Source: Nitrospinae bacterium CG11_big_fil_rev_8_21_14_0_20_56_8
GTDB lineage: Bacteria; Nitrospinota; Nitrospinia; Nitrospinales; VA-1
Assembly: GCA_002796165.1 (NCBI GenBank)
Contig: PCWF01000189.1
Span: forward strand, 43,679 to 57,946
Length of the DNA stretch: 14,268 nt
Direction: 5' to 3'
Under the pieces are notes generated by a model, which saw nothing but the letters and a program-made list of their open reading frames with translations, was not told the DNA's origin and ran no database searches. Both the position numbers and the translations under genes were made by a program. Numbering within the stretch: the stretch's first letter is position 1; the number at the start of each line of letters is the position of its first letter. Below, piece by piece: positions 1 to 7,229 of this stretch.

Positions 1-16
1 GGGAAGGAGAGTTCGA

Positions 17-46
17 CCGGGCATCCTCAGAAGGGCGATGGCCCGG
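17..46. repeat. imperfect inverted repeat downstream of the TPR gene
   Basis: CCGGGC at 17-22 is matched by GCCCGG at 41-46. The stem can extend by three pairs (ATC 23-25 with GAT 37-39) if G40 is bulged, leaving an 11-base loop. It lies 45-75 bases after the stop of the minus-strand TPR gene. No T-tract follows it on the minus strand, so it is not a standard intrinsic terminator. It may be a transcript-end hairpin or chance. Confidence 0.25.
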
Positions 47-90
47 GGTTCCTTCCTTACACCTTGTCCCGCAACAGGGGATGAAAACGG

Positions 91-1053
91 TCAGTTCTCG
101 CCCCGGATTCTCAGGCTCCCCTTAAAATTTTTCTGGACGCGGTGAATTTCTTTTTCGACATTGCGCAATCGGATGAGGGAGGCCACCACGGTGGGGTCAT
201 TATCTCCCAACGCGTCTTTACGGATCTGGTGCGCCCGCGCGAACAACGGTTGCGCTTTTGCGAGGTCTTTCTGGCTCATGTAAACTCCCGCCAGGTTGTG
301 AAGCGCCACGGCCACGTTGGGGTGGTTGGGTCCGTAGGTCTTTTCAAGAATCCGGAGCGCCCGTTCGTAAAGGGGGACGGCGAGCTTGTAATCCCCCTGC
401 GTCGCATAAAGCAGGGCCAGGTTGTTGAGTGAAGCCGCCACGTTCACATGGTCGGATCCTAGAGCGCGTTCGCTGATTCCGATCGAGCGGATCTCCCAGG
501 GCTCGGCTTTTTCGTAATCCCCCATCATCTCGTACATGCCCGCAAGGTAGTTGGTGGAAAGCGCCACGTTGGGATGGTAAGGCCCCAGGATTTTTTCCCG
601 AATTGCCAGGGCTTTGAGGTGCAGGGGTTCGGCCTGATCGAATTTTCCCAGGTTGGCAAGCATCAGGGCCTGGTTGTCAAAAGAAATGGCGATATGCGTG
701 TGTTCGCCTCCCACCGACTTCTCCAGGATGCCTTGCGATTGCCGATAGGTGGGCTGAGCCTTGTCGTATTGACCGAGGCTGGCATAGATCAGGGCCAGGT
801 TGTTGAGCGAGACGCCCAGGTTCGGGTGATTGGCGTCCAGGTCTTCCTTGCGGATGAGAACCGCCTTCTCGGCCAGAGGAAGAGCTTCCCGGATTTTTCC
901 TTGTTGGAAAAGGTTAATGACTTGCCGGTTCAGGATCTCTCCCTCGTCGAGAGTGGAATCGGCCAGAACGGTGCCGACGTTTGCCAGAACAAACCATACA
1001 GCGGAAAGGCAGAATGAAACGCATCGTCGGGTCGCGGAATCTGAGTTTGACAT
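91..1053 (-). CDS. secreted tetratricopeptide repeat protein, kinesin-light-chain type repeats
   Basis: This 320-residue protein is probably exported. It has a basic N-terminus, a hydrophobic segment at about residues 12-31 and a plausible signal peptidase site after V-L-A (residue 31). The rest is a strict array of 42-residue TPRs. The helix-A signature N-x-A-x-x-Y (or a close variant) recurs at residues 85, 127, 169, 211 and 253, and linkers of the LGxxHPNVA type join the units. This spacing is typical of TPR_10/TPR_12 kinesin-light-chain repeats, which bind peptides or partner proteins. No catalytic domain is visible, and the C-terminal 20 residues are basic. The ATG has an AGAGGA about ten bases upstream. 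It is the last gene of the minus-strand group, 114 bp after the TMTC-like gene, and has its own promoter, so it can be made separately. Its partner and exact role cannot be read from sequence. Confidence 0.85.
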   Translation of the reverse strand: MSNSDSATRRCVSFCLSAVWFVLANVGTVLADSTLDEGEILNRQVINLFQQGKIREALPLAEKAVLIRKEDLDANHPNLGVSLNNLALIYASLGQYDKAQPTYRQSQGILEKSVGGEHTHIAISFDNQALMLANLGKFDQAEPLHLKALAIREKILGPYHPNVALSTNYLAGMYEMMGDYEKAEPWEIRSIGISERALGSDHVNVAASLNNLALLYATQGDYKLAVPLYERALRILEKTYGPNHPNVAVALHNLAGVYMSQKDLAKAQPLFARAHQIRKDALGDNDPTVVASLIRLRNVEKEIHRVQKNFKGSLRIRGEN

Positions 1054-1118
1054 GGCGGGGAGATCCTCTGGGTTGGCGTGGCTGAAAGAACTACCGGCCC
1101 GCGGGTGGCAGGCAGGAT

Positions 1119-1147
1119 ATTCTAGCTTTCCTTCCGGGCAATTTCAA
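1119..1147 (-). promoter_or_regulatory. sigma70-like promoter for the TPR gene
   Basis: On the minus strand a -35 box TTGAAA (1142-1147, 5 of 6 matches) is followed by a 17-base spacer and a -10 box TAGAAT (1119-1124, 5 of 6). The predicted start at about 1112 leaves a leader of about 59 bases before the ATG at 1053. The site lies in the gap after the TMTC-like gene, so the TPR gene can be transcribed independently. No activator or operator site is evident. Confidence 0.5.
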
Positions 1148-1167
1148 TAATTACCATGAGGGAATTT

Positions 1168-3225
1168 TTATTGGGGATCGGATGCCAACAGTTGTTGGAC
1201 CTGGTTCTGTAGGGGGGGCGGAAGATTGAGGCCCAGGGCCAATTCAAGGTGTTTGCGCGCTTGAGCGGATGAAGGGTCCCGGTCCCATAAAAGGATACCC
1301 AGATTGTATTGGGCCATCCCCAGATCGGGGGCGAGGGAAACCGCGCGGGTGAATTCTTTGATCGCTTCATCTTTATGGTTTTGGACCAGAAGGATGGCTC
1401 CCATTTCGTTCGCCGCCAGGGCCTCTCGCTCCGGATCGCCCGTGACGTGCTGAAAAGAGATTAGAGCTTCTTTTTCCATCCCCTGACGCAGATCGATCTG
1501 TCCCCGGAGCAGGTACCCCTCCGGTGATTCGGGCCGCGAATCGAGAAACGATCGAATCTCCCGTGCGGCGTCCTCCAGCCGTCCCGTGTCAAACGCGATC
1601 CGGGCCTTGTTCAGACTCAGTTCCGGAGGGCGGGGGTAACCCCATCGGAAAAGCCGGTATCGTTCCTCCGCCTCTTCGAGCAGGGTCGAGGCTTCGGCGT
1701 ACCGGCCCTGGTGGGCATACAGGATACCCAGGTTGAGATAACCGATGGGAAGGGTGGAATCCGCCGCAATTCCCTGACGCAGTTCCTGCTCCGCCCGTGC
1801 TGTGTCGCCACGGCGGGCATAAATAATGCCCAGGTTGGTGTGGGCCTGGGATTGATAAAACGGCGAGGCGTCGGCAATGGCCAGGCGGTTGAGAGTCACA
1901 TAAGCCCGGTCGAGGTTTCCCTTTTCCATGTAAAAATGGCCGAGATTGTGCAAGGTCCGTGGATTTTGTGGCGCTTTTTGGACCGTGTCGTTCCACAGGG
2001 CTACCGGGTTTCGGTAATCGTTGTTTCGGTTCAATAGGAGCGCTGAAAGAACGCAGAGTACGGCAATGGCGGAGGCATACGTCCCGACAGACGAAAAAAA
2101 TTTTATTCCTGTTTTTGCCATTGGACTTCCGCAAAACGTCCGGGCGAGGAAGAGACAGAACCCGAACAGGGGGAGGTAAAGATTCCGCTCGCTGAACGCT
2201 TCGCTCCACAGGCGCGGGAACAAACTGTTGGTGGGCGAAAGGACGATGAGGAACCACAGGATTGCAAATGCCGGGAAAGCGTTTTTCCGGAGCAGGTTGA
2301 GGATCGCCCAAATCGTCGCACCTGCAACGAGTCCCACCGGAAAGACTTTGAGCGCACCCTGGAAAAACCAGGAAGATGCGGGGACCAGGTGGTAATCGAA
2401 GGTCAGATTGATGGGGAAGAAAAACAGGCGCACCGCATACAAGTAGATCTGCGGTTGGTTGAGAGCGTAGGTTAGGTCCATTTTGTTCAAATCCTCGGCC
2501 ATAAAGTCCAGCAGGGTGGGATTGATGGCGAGAAACCCGGTGCCCAGGAGGGGCAAAGGGAGATACCATCCCCACAACCGTCTTTTGAAGGAACCCCAGA
2601 GCGGGCCCCGCATAAAACACAGGTCGAATACGAGTGCGGCGGCGGGGAAGGCCACCGCGGATTCCTTGCTGAGCAGGGCCGCGCCGAAGGCGATAAGGGA
2701 CGCCGGGTAAAACATGAGGAACGACAATGCCGGAGGAATTCGTTTCAAACTGCCTGCGATATACAGAAGAAGCGCCAGGAGACTGAACATCCCGCTCATG
2801 CTGTTGGCCCGGCCGGAGAGATAGCCCACGGCCTCGGACTGGAGAGGATGCAGGCCGAACAAAGCGGCGGTCACAAAAGCTACAGGCAGGGCACGCGCGC
2901 GAATTTCCCCGGTTCCGTTTTTTAACGTGATCCAGACGACTCCGTACACCAGCGCCGAGGAAAGGATGTGAATCAGCAGATTCACCAGGTGAAACCCAAA
3001 GGGATCGAACCCGCCCCATTTGTGGTTCAGAACGAAGGACAGGTAGAACAGATGCCGGTACTGAAGGGGAAACGTCTGAATGTAAGTGGAACCCGTGGTT
3101 TCCACAAGGTGCAGAATCGTATTCTGATCGTCCAGGTTGAAGGGGCTGTGAAGCGTATTCAACCAGCCGGGCAGAATCAATGCAAACAGGGCGGCGAGGG
3201 CAAGGGGAGTTTTAGATTGGGTCAT
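1168..3225 (-). CDS. TMTC-like multi-spanning membrane protein (putative GT-C glycosyltransferase) with C-terminal TPRs
   Basis: The 685-residue protein has two halves. Residues 1-400 form about ten membrane segments. Residues 420-680 carry several TPR units, for example N-L-G-x-x-Y at about 427, 464 and 498 and N-L-G-I-L-L at 641. The membrane half has hallmarks of the TMTC/PMT-like GT-C fold: an acidic pair D32-D33 in the first periplasmic loop, the H-P-L-Q-S-E-A-V motif at 126-133 followed by G-R-A-N, K-E-S at 187-189, and S-E-R-N-L-Y-L-P near 345-352. In eukaryotes TMTC proteins are O-mannosyltransferases that use a polyprenyl-linked donor. A glycosyltransferase role here is inferred from fold and motifs. 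It starts 10 bp after the GT2 gene stop, with GGGAAG in the gap acting as ribosome-binding site, so the two are surely cotranscribed. The acceptor is unknown. Confidence 0.8.
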   Translation of the reverse strand: MTQSKTPLALAALFALILPGWLNTLHSPFNLDDQNTILHLVETTGSTYIQTFPLQYRHLFYLSFVLNHKWGGFDPFGFHLVNLLIHILSSALVYGVVWITLKNGTGEIRARALPVAFVTAALFGLHPLQSEAVGYLSGRANSMSGMFSLLALLLYIAGSLKRIPPALSFLMFYPASLIAFGAALLSKESAVAFPAAALVFDLCFMRGPLWGSFKRRLWGWYLPLPLLGTGFLAINPTLLDFMAEDLNKMDLTYALNQPQIYLYAVRLFFFPINLTFDYHLVPASSWFFQGALKVFPVGLVAGATIWAILNLLRKNAFPAFAILWFLIVLSPTNSLFPRLWSEAFSERNLYLPLFGFCLFLARTFCGSPMAKTGIKFFSSVGTYASAIAVLCVLSALLLNRNNDYRNPVALWNDTVQKAPQNPRTLHNLGHFYMEKGNLDRAYVTLNRLAIADASPFYQSQAHTNLGIIYARRGDTARAEQELRQGIAADSTLPIGYLNLGILYAHQGRYAEASTLLEEAEERYRLFRWGYPRPPELSLNKARIAFDTGRLEDAAREIRSFLDSRPESPEGYLLRGQIDLRQGMEKEALISFQHVTGDPEREALAANEMGAILLVQNHKDEAIKEFTRAVSLAPDLGMAQYNLGILLWDRDPSSAQARKHLELALGLNLPPPLQNQVQQLLASDPQ

Positions 3226-3235
3226 CTTCCCGATT

Positions 3236-4093
3236 TCACGGGGTTCTTAAAAGATTAAACGCGAGTTGCGCCGCGCACCGCAGGGCGATCACCGAATCGA
3301 CCATGCCTTGAACGAGCATGTTGCTTCGATGATGTTTTTTGAAATAGTAACTCATTCCCAGGTGACGCTTGATGATCGCGCGGGGATCGGTTTTTCCATG
3401 GCTTGTGGTGATTTGGTGCACCACCTCCGCCGCAGGCTCATACATCACCCGGTAACCCTTTTGCCAAACCGATCGGCAGAGATCGACGTCCTCATTAAAT
3501 AAAAAGTAGTTTTCGTCAAACCGTCCTGCTTCCTCGAAAACGTTCTGCGGAACCATCATGCAACATCCCGATACCCAATCCACCTCCATCGTGGAATCGT
3601 GGTCGAAGTCCGTCATCAGGTAGCGGCGGGTGAAGCGGTTGCGGGGAAACCATCGTGAAAGGAGCGAGTAACGGTTGAACAGTCCCGTCCATAGAGTGGG
3701 GAATCTCCGGCAGGACATCTGAATCGTCCCGTCGGAATTCAATACCCGGGGACCCACAATTCCTACGTCGGGATGTGCGTCCAGAAATTCCGCCATGTGT
3801 TCTATCGCGCCTGGCTTGAGGATGGCGTCGGGATTGAGAAACAGCGTCCGTTGGCCCCGGCTTTCGCTGAAACCCTGATTATTGGCGGAGGCGAAACCCA
3901 GATTCCTTTTGTTTTCGATGCAAATCGCCTGGGGATATTGTTCCACCACGGGTTGCCATCCGGTGTCGTTGGGGCTGTTGTTGATCAGGATCACCTCGAA
4001 TTCGGATGCGGGAGGATTTTGATAGATCGACGCCAGGCAATCCCCGAGCGTATGGCTATTATGGTAATTGACAATGATGCAGGATAGGTTCAC
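3236..4093 (-). CDS. GT2 family glycosyltransferase, WbbL-type rhamnosyltransferase-like
   Basis: This 285-residue GT-A fold enzyme is likely cytoplasmic or membrane-associated and would transfer a sugar from a nucleotide donor to a lipid-linked glycan. Visible features are the N-terminal strand S-C-I-I-V-N-Y (4-10), I-N-N-S (37-40), R-N-L-G-F-A-x-A-N-N (63-72), the metal/donor motif L-N-P-D-A (86-90) in the place of DxD, and the acceptor-side motif N-E-D-V-D-L-C (200-206) that carries the likely catalytic acid. These match the rhamnosyltransferase-like (WbbL) branch of GT2, but donor specificity cannot be read. The start codon is GTG. No ATG, GTG or TTG lies in frame between it and the upstream stop, and no clear Shine-Dalgarno is present. 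It is the first gene of the minus-strand operon and follows a good promoter. Confidence 0.9.
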   Translation of the reverse strand: MNLSCIIVNYHNSHTLGDCLASIYQNPPASEFEVILINNSPNDTGWQPVVEQYPQAICIENKRNLGFASANNQGFSESRGQRTLFLNPDAILKPGAIEHMAEFLDAHPDVGIVGPRVLNSDGTIQMSCRRFPTLWTGLFNRYSLLSRWFPRNRFTRRYLMTDFDHDSTMEVDWVSGCCMMVPQNVFEEAGRFDENYFLFNEDVDLCRSVWQKGYRVMYEPAAEVVHQITTSHGKTDPRAIIKRHLGMSYYFKKHHRSNMLVQGMVDSVIALRCAAQLAFNLLRTP

Positions 4094-4154
4094 GTTGCCG
4101 GTCGCGGTTAGGCTGGGGGGAGACGAAGGGAAATTCGAGCCTGCCCATTCCCCG

Positions 4155-4183
4155 ATTATTGCCTAATTCACGGGGGATTTCAA
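4155..4183 (-). promoter_or_regulatory. sigma70-like promoter for the GT2/TMTC operon
   Basis: On the minus strand a -35 box TTGAAA (4178-4183, 5 of 6) and a -10 box AATAAT (4155-4160, 5 of 6) are separated by exactly 17 bases. The predicted start near 4148 gives a leader of about 55 bases before the GTG start at 4093. It has the same -35 sequence and spacer length as the promoter before the TPR gene. Confidence 0.5.
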
Positions 4184-4486
4184 GGATAGGGGTGGTTTCC
4201 CCCGCCATGGAGAAAATGAAAACTGGAGGTCAATGGGAAATGAATCGATGGGCAATGGGTTTGCGCCTGCCGCTTCCAAACGCCTTGCGGGAAATTTTCA
4301 AACGAATTCGGGAGAGTTCAAAAGATCCCGTAACGGGGGAACTGACATCGCATTTTCGTAAGGGTCGCAGGTTCCCCAACCAGACGATTTTCCCTTTAAG
4401 AGGAATTGAGTAAACGGAGAATTTAAGACGATGAAATGTTTTGACGGACTGAGTGTAACGGGTATATCGTGCATAGAGTCGAACGG

Positions 4487-4515
4487 TTGAAATAAAGCCT
4501 TGGTTGAATTAATAT
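4487..4515 (+). promoter_or_regulatory. candidate sigma70-like promoter for the nucleotide-sugar operon
   Basis: A -35 box TTGAAA (4487-4492) is followed by a 17-base spacer and TAATAT (4510-4515, 4 of 6 matches to TATAAT). This would leave a leader of roughly 100 bases before the ATG at 4622. Alternatives lie close by: TTGACG (4441-4446) with TATATC (4463-4468) at 16 bases, and TTGAAT (4504-4509) with TATAAG (4525-4530) at 15 bases. Which one is used cannot be settled by reading. Confidence 0.35.
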
Positions 4516-4621
4516 AAGTCTGACTATAAGTTCTTGAGTTATAGGGCTATTAGGTTTGTTCAACCGGATTTCCCGGGTATGGGAATAGTTTGGATTAAAT
4601 TCCAATAGATCAATAAATTTT

Positions 4622-6127
4622 ATGGCGAAACCCTTGGATTTGTTATTAGTTTCCCCACCAAGTAGGGATTTGGTTTTTCAGGCCTTGGGCAAAAACCTGA
4701 CGGCCATAGAAATGCCTGTCTGGTCTACTTTGATGGCAACCTTTTTTCAGAATGGGGGTTACTCGGTACGCATTTTGGATGCAGAGGCCCATGGCATGAG
4801 TTTTGACGCCACAGCCAAGGCGATTGTTGAAGCCCAGGCCGTATTGACGGTATTTGTAGTATACGGTCATCAGCCTTCAGCTTCCACTCAATGCATGCCT
4901 GCGGGACGCGCCGTATGCAATTTGGTGAAACAGGAAGCTCCCTACCTTTCGACCCTGGTTATGGGTACCCATGCATCCGCTCTTCCCAGGAGAACCTTGG
5001 CTGAAGAACCCTACGATTTCGTTTGTGAAGGAGAAGGTCCTTATACCATTTTGGGTTTATTGGAATTGTTGAAATCCGGTTCCCAAAATTTTGGGCGTGT
5101 TCCCGGCCTTTGGTATTTTCAGGGCGGTCAAATTTGTTCCAATCCGGTTGCAGACAACATCCAAGACCTTACCCGGGAACTACACGGACAGGCCTGGGAC
5201 CTTCTTGATGTTTCCAAATACCGGGCTCATAATTGGCATTGCTTTGAGCATATCGAGGAACGACAACCCTACGCCTCATTGCAGACCAGTTTAGGTTGCC
5301 CCTATAAGTGCTCCTTCTGCTGTATTAACGCTCCTTTCGGCGGAGCGGGAATCAGGTATTGGTCGCCGCACCTTCTCATCGATCAACTGGATATTCTGGT
5401 GAATAAATATTCAGTTAGAAATCTAAAAATTCCTGATGAAATGTTTGTATTGAATGAAAAACACGTCATTGGGCTGTGTGATCTGATTATTGAGCGGAAC
5501 TATCCGCTCAATATATGGGCTTATTCCCGGGTGGATACTGTGAAAGACCGTTTCCTGGAAAAACTCAAAAAAGCCGGTTTCAATTGGTTGGCCCTGGGGA
5601 TTGAGTCGGGGAGCAAGTATGTTCGTGACGGAGTGGATAAGGGCAGGTTCAAAGATTCGGATATCTTGAAAATCACTCAAAAAATAAAAGATCACGGGAT
5701 TAATATCGTGGCAAACTTCATTTTCGGATTGCCGGACGATACCCAGGAAAGTATGCAGGATACCCTTGAATTGGCGGCTGAAATTAATGCCGAGTGGGCG
5801 AATTTCTATTGTGCCATGGCTTATCCCGGCTCTTTTCTGTATACCCGCGCAAAGAAACTCGGTCTTCCCCTTCCAGACAGCGAGAATGGCCCGGGCTGGA
5901 TTGGTTATTCCCAGCATGCTTACGAAACACTTCCATTGCCCACCGAAACCCTTTCCGGGGTCGAGGTTTTGAAGTTCCGTGATGAAGCCTTCAATAAATA
6001 TTTTAGCAATCCATGTTATGTGAATATGGTCGGGCAAAAGTTTGGCCCCAGGGTGATTGAACATATTCATGACATGTTGAATTGCAAAATTAAAAGGCGA
6101 TTTCATGACATGGTCAGTTCTTCATGA
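4622..6127 (+). CDS. B12-binding-domain radical SAM protein
   Basis: The 501-residue protein combines an N-terminal Rossmann-like cobalamin-binding-type domain (about 1-150) with a radical SAM domain. The 4Fe-4S cluster cysteines are C226, C230 and C233 in a CxxxCxxC motif within the segment T-S-L-G-C-P-Y-K-C-S-F-C; an extra cysteine follows at 234. The SAM-site motif G-I-E-S-G (327-331) and F-I-F-G-L-P-D-D (367-373) are also present. The N-terminal domain has D53 and H57-G58 near the expected loop, but not a convincing DxHxxG, so cobalamin binding is uncertain. Family members do radical methylations, epimerisations or dehydrations at unactivated carbons. As first gene of a sugar-nucleotide operon it probably modifies the sugar or glycan, but the substrate is unknown. 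The start is set by the domain beginning at once. No clear Shine-Dalgarno precedes the ATG, which follows AT-rich DNA. E1 alpha begins 41 bp downstream. Confidence 0.85.
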   Translation: MAKPLDLLLVSPPSRDLVFQALGKNLTAIEMPVWSTLMATFFQNGGYSVRILDAEAHGMSFDATAKAIVEAQAVLTVFVVYGHQPSASTQCMPAGRAVCNLVKQEAPYLSTLVMGTHASALPRRTLAEEPYDFVCEGEGPYTILGLLELLKSGSQNFGRVPGLWYFQGGQICSNPVADNIQDLTRELHGQAWDLLDVSKYRAHNWHCFEHIEERQPYASLQTSLGCPYKCSFCCINAPFGGAGIRYWSPHLLIDQLDILVNKYSVRNLKIPDEMFVLNEKHVIGLCDLIIERNYPLNIWAYSRVDTVKDRFLEKLKKAGFNWLALGIESGSKYVRDGVDKGRFKDSDILKITQKIKDHGINIVANFIFGLPDDTQESMQDTLELAAEINAEWANFYCAMAYPGSFLYTRAKKLGLPLPDSENGPGWIGYSQHAYETLPLPTETLSGVEVLKFRDEAFNKYFSNPCYVNMVGQKFGPRVIEHIHDMLNCKIKRRFHDMVSSS

Positions 6128-6168
6128 TAGGGTTTCCTTTCCTGACCGCCATTTGAAATTCTGGAGTA

Positions 6169-7209
6169 ATGAAATTGATCAAGTATAAATATTCCGGAAA
6201 AGGTTTTGCGCCCTATTTGAGCGGCCTGAAGTCCAATTCGTATGAAAAAGAATTTCTGATTCGTTTTTATCGGGACATGTTGCGGATCCGGCTCATTGAG
6301 GAGGAAATCGAACGTCGGTATCATGAAGACGAAATGAAATCCCCCATCCATTTGGTTATTGGCCAGGAGGCCAGTTCGGTGGGAAGTTGCGGTGCGCTCC
6401 GTCCTGAGGATCAGGTCTATTGCGGCCATAGAACGCATGGCATTTATCTTGCCAAGGGTGGCAATTTGAAGGCAATGATGTCCGAATTATATTGCCGAAC
6501 TACCGGGTGTGCCGGTTCCCGGGGGGGGTCAATGCACCTGTTCGATAAAAGCGTGGGGATGGCAGGATCTTCGGCGATTGTTGCGGGTGCGATTCCCATC
6601 GCTACCGGTGCCGCACTGAAGGCCCAATTGACGGGAGAATCCTGGATCGTTGCGGCATTTCTGGGAGATGCCGCTGTGGAGGAAGGCGCTTTTTGGGAGG
6701 CCGTTAACTTTGCGGTTCTCAAAAGGCTCCCCATCCTTTATTTTTGTGAAAATAATTTTTTTTCCGTCTGTTCCCCCATTGAAGTCCGCCAACCCGAAAA
6801 TGCGGAAATTTATAAGAAAGCCGAATCGTTTGGTTTGAAAAGCGTGAAAGTCGATGGGACCAATGTTCTTGAGGTCTATGAAGCGTCCAGGAATATGGTG
6901 GAATATGCTCGCTCGGGAAAGGGACCTGCATTTATAGAATCGGTCGCCTACCGGTGGCGGGGCCACGGAGGTGCGGGAGATGACAGCCATACGGGTTACC
7001 GGGATCCTGCCGAGGTCGAACACTGGCAACAATTTGATCCGGTGAAGTCTTATTATGATTTTCTGGAGCAGAAAAACCTGTTAGACGGGGAAACCCGGCT
7101 GGCGATTAGCAAAGAAATAGAAGCGGAAGTTCAGGAAGCTTTCGATTTTGCCATTAACAGTCCCAACCCGATTGAAGATGATCTTTACACCCATGTGTAC
7201 AGCGATTAA
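6169..7209 (+). CDS. thiamine-diphosphate-dependent E1 component, alpha subunit (PdhA/AcoA-like)
   Basis: This 346-residue protein matches the alpha subunit of 2-oxoacid or acetoin dehydrogenase E1. The ThDP/Mg motif runs from G-D-A (166-168) through E-E-G-A-F-W-E-A to E-N-N (194-196). The usual GDG is GDA here. Other family signatures are H-R-T-H-G (87-91), S-R-G-G-S-M-H (117-123) and the C-terminal loop R-W-R-G-H-G-G (262-268), which continues into D-D-S-H-T-G-Y-R rather than the usual phosphorylation-loop sequence. It would form a heterotetramer with the beta subunit encoded 20 bp downstream and decarboxylate a 2-oxoacid. No E2 lipoyl or E3 gene is present, so a role in carbon transfer to a sugar is more likely than in central metabolism. 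GGAG lies only 2 bases before the ATG and 8 bases before a TTG at 6175, so the exact start is uncertain. Confidence 0.9.
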   Translation: MKLIKYKYSGKGFAPYLSGLKSNSYEKEFLIRFYRDMLRIRLIEEEIERRYHEDEMKSPIHLVIGQEASSVGSCGALRPEDQVYCGHRTHGIYLAKGGNLKAMMSELYCRTTGCAGSRGGSMHLFDKSVGMAGSSAIVAGAIPIATGAALKAQLTGESWIVAAFLGDAAVEEGAFWEAVNFAVLKRLPILYFCENNFFSVCSPIEVRQPENAEIYKKAESFGLKSVKVDGTNVLEVYEASRNMVEYARSGKGPAFIESVAYRWRGHGGAGDDSHTGYRDPAEVEHWQQFDPVKSYYDFLEQKNLLDGETRLAISKEIEAEVQEAFDFAINSPNPIEDDLYTHVYSD

Positions 7210-7229
7210 TTATTGAAAGGACCTCCCCC

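Larger units (their letters stand above)
4094..4621. other. divergent intergenic region, AT-rich on its right side
   Basis: This 528-bp stretch separates the minus-strand glycosyltransferase operon from the plus-strand nucleotide-sugar operon. Bases 4501-4620 have only about 32 percent G+C, clearly below the flanking genes. It contains the minus-strand promoter (4155-4183) and candidate plus-strand promoters (4441-4468, 4487-4515 and 4504-4530). A reading frame at 4159-4413 starts with TTG inside the minus promoter, lacks a ribosome-binding site and shows no recognisable motif. A 68-codon version from the ATG at 4207 cannot be fully excluded. I see no riboswitch, tRNA, insertion sequence or clear terminator. 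Confidence 0.7.

Noticed and set aside
1589..3019. 476-codon open frame on the minus strand
   Set aside because: It overlaps the TMTC-like gene in another frame on the same strand; the translation is rich in Pro, Arg and Gly with no domain, typical of a GC-rich shadow frame.
4159..4413. possible small gene in the divergent intergenic region
   Set aside because: It starts with TTG inside the minus-strand promoter, has no ribosome-binding site and no recognisable motif; described only as part of the intergenic region.
4423..4605. 60-codon minus-strand frame in the AT-rich region
   Set aside because: No ribosome site or motif; it overlaps the candidate plus-strand promoters.
5423..6106. 227-codon open frame antisense to the radical SAM gene
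   Set aside because: The opposite strand encodes a clearly conserved protein; the antisense product shows no motif or ribosome site.
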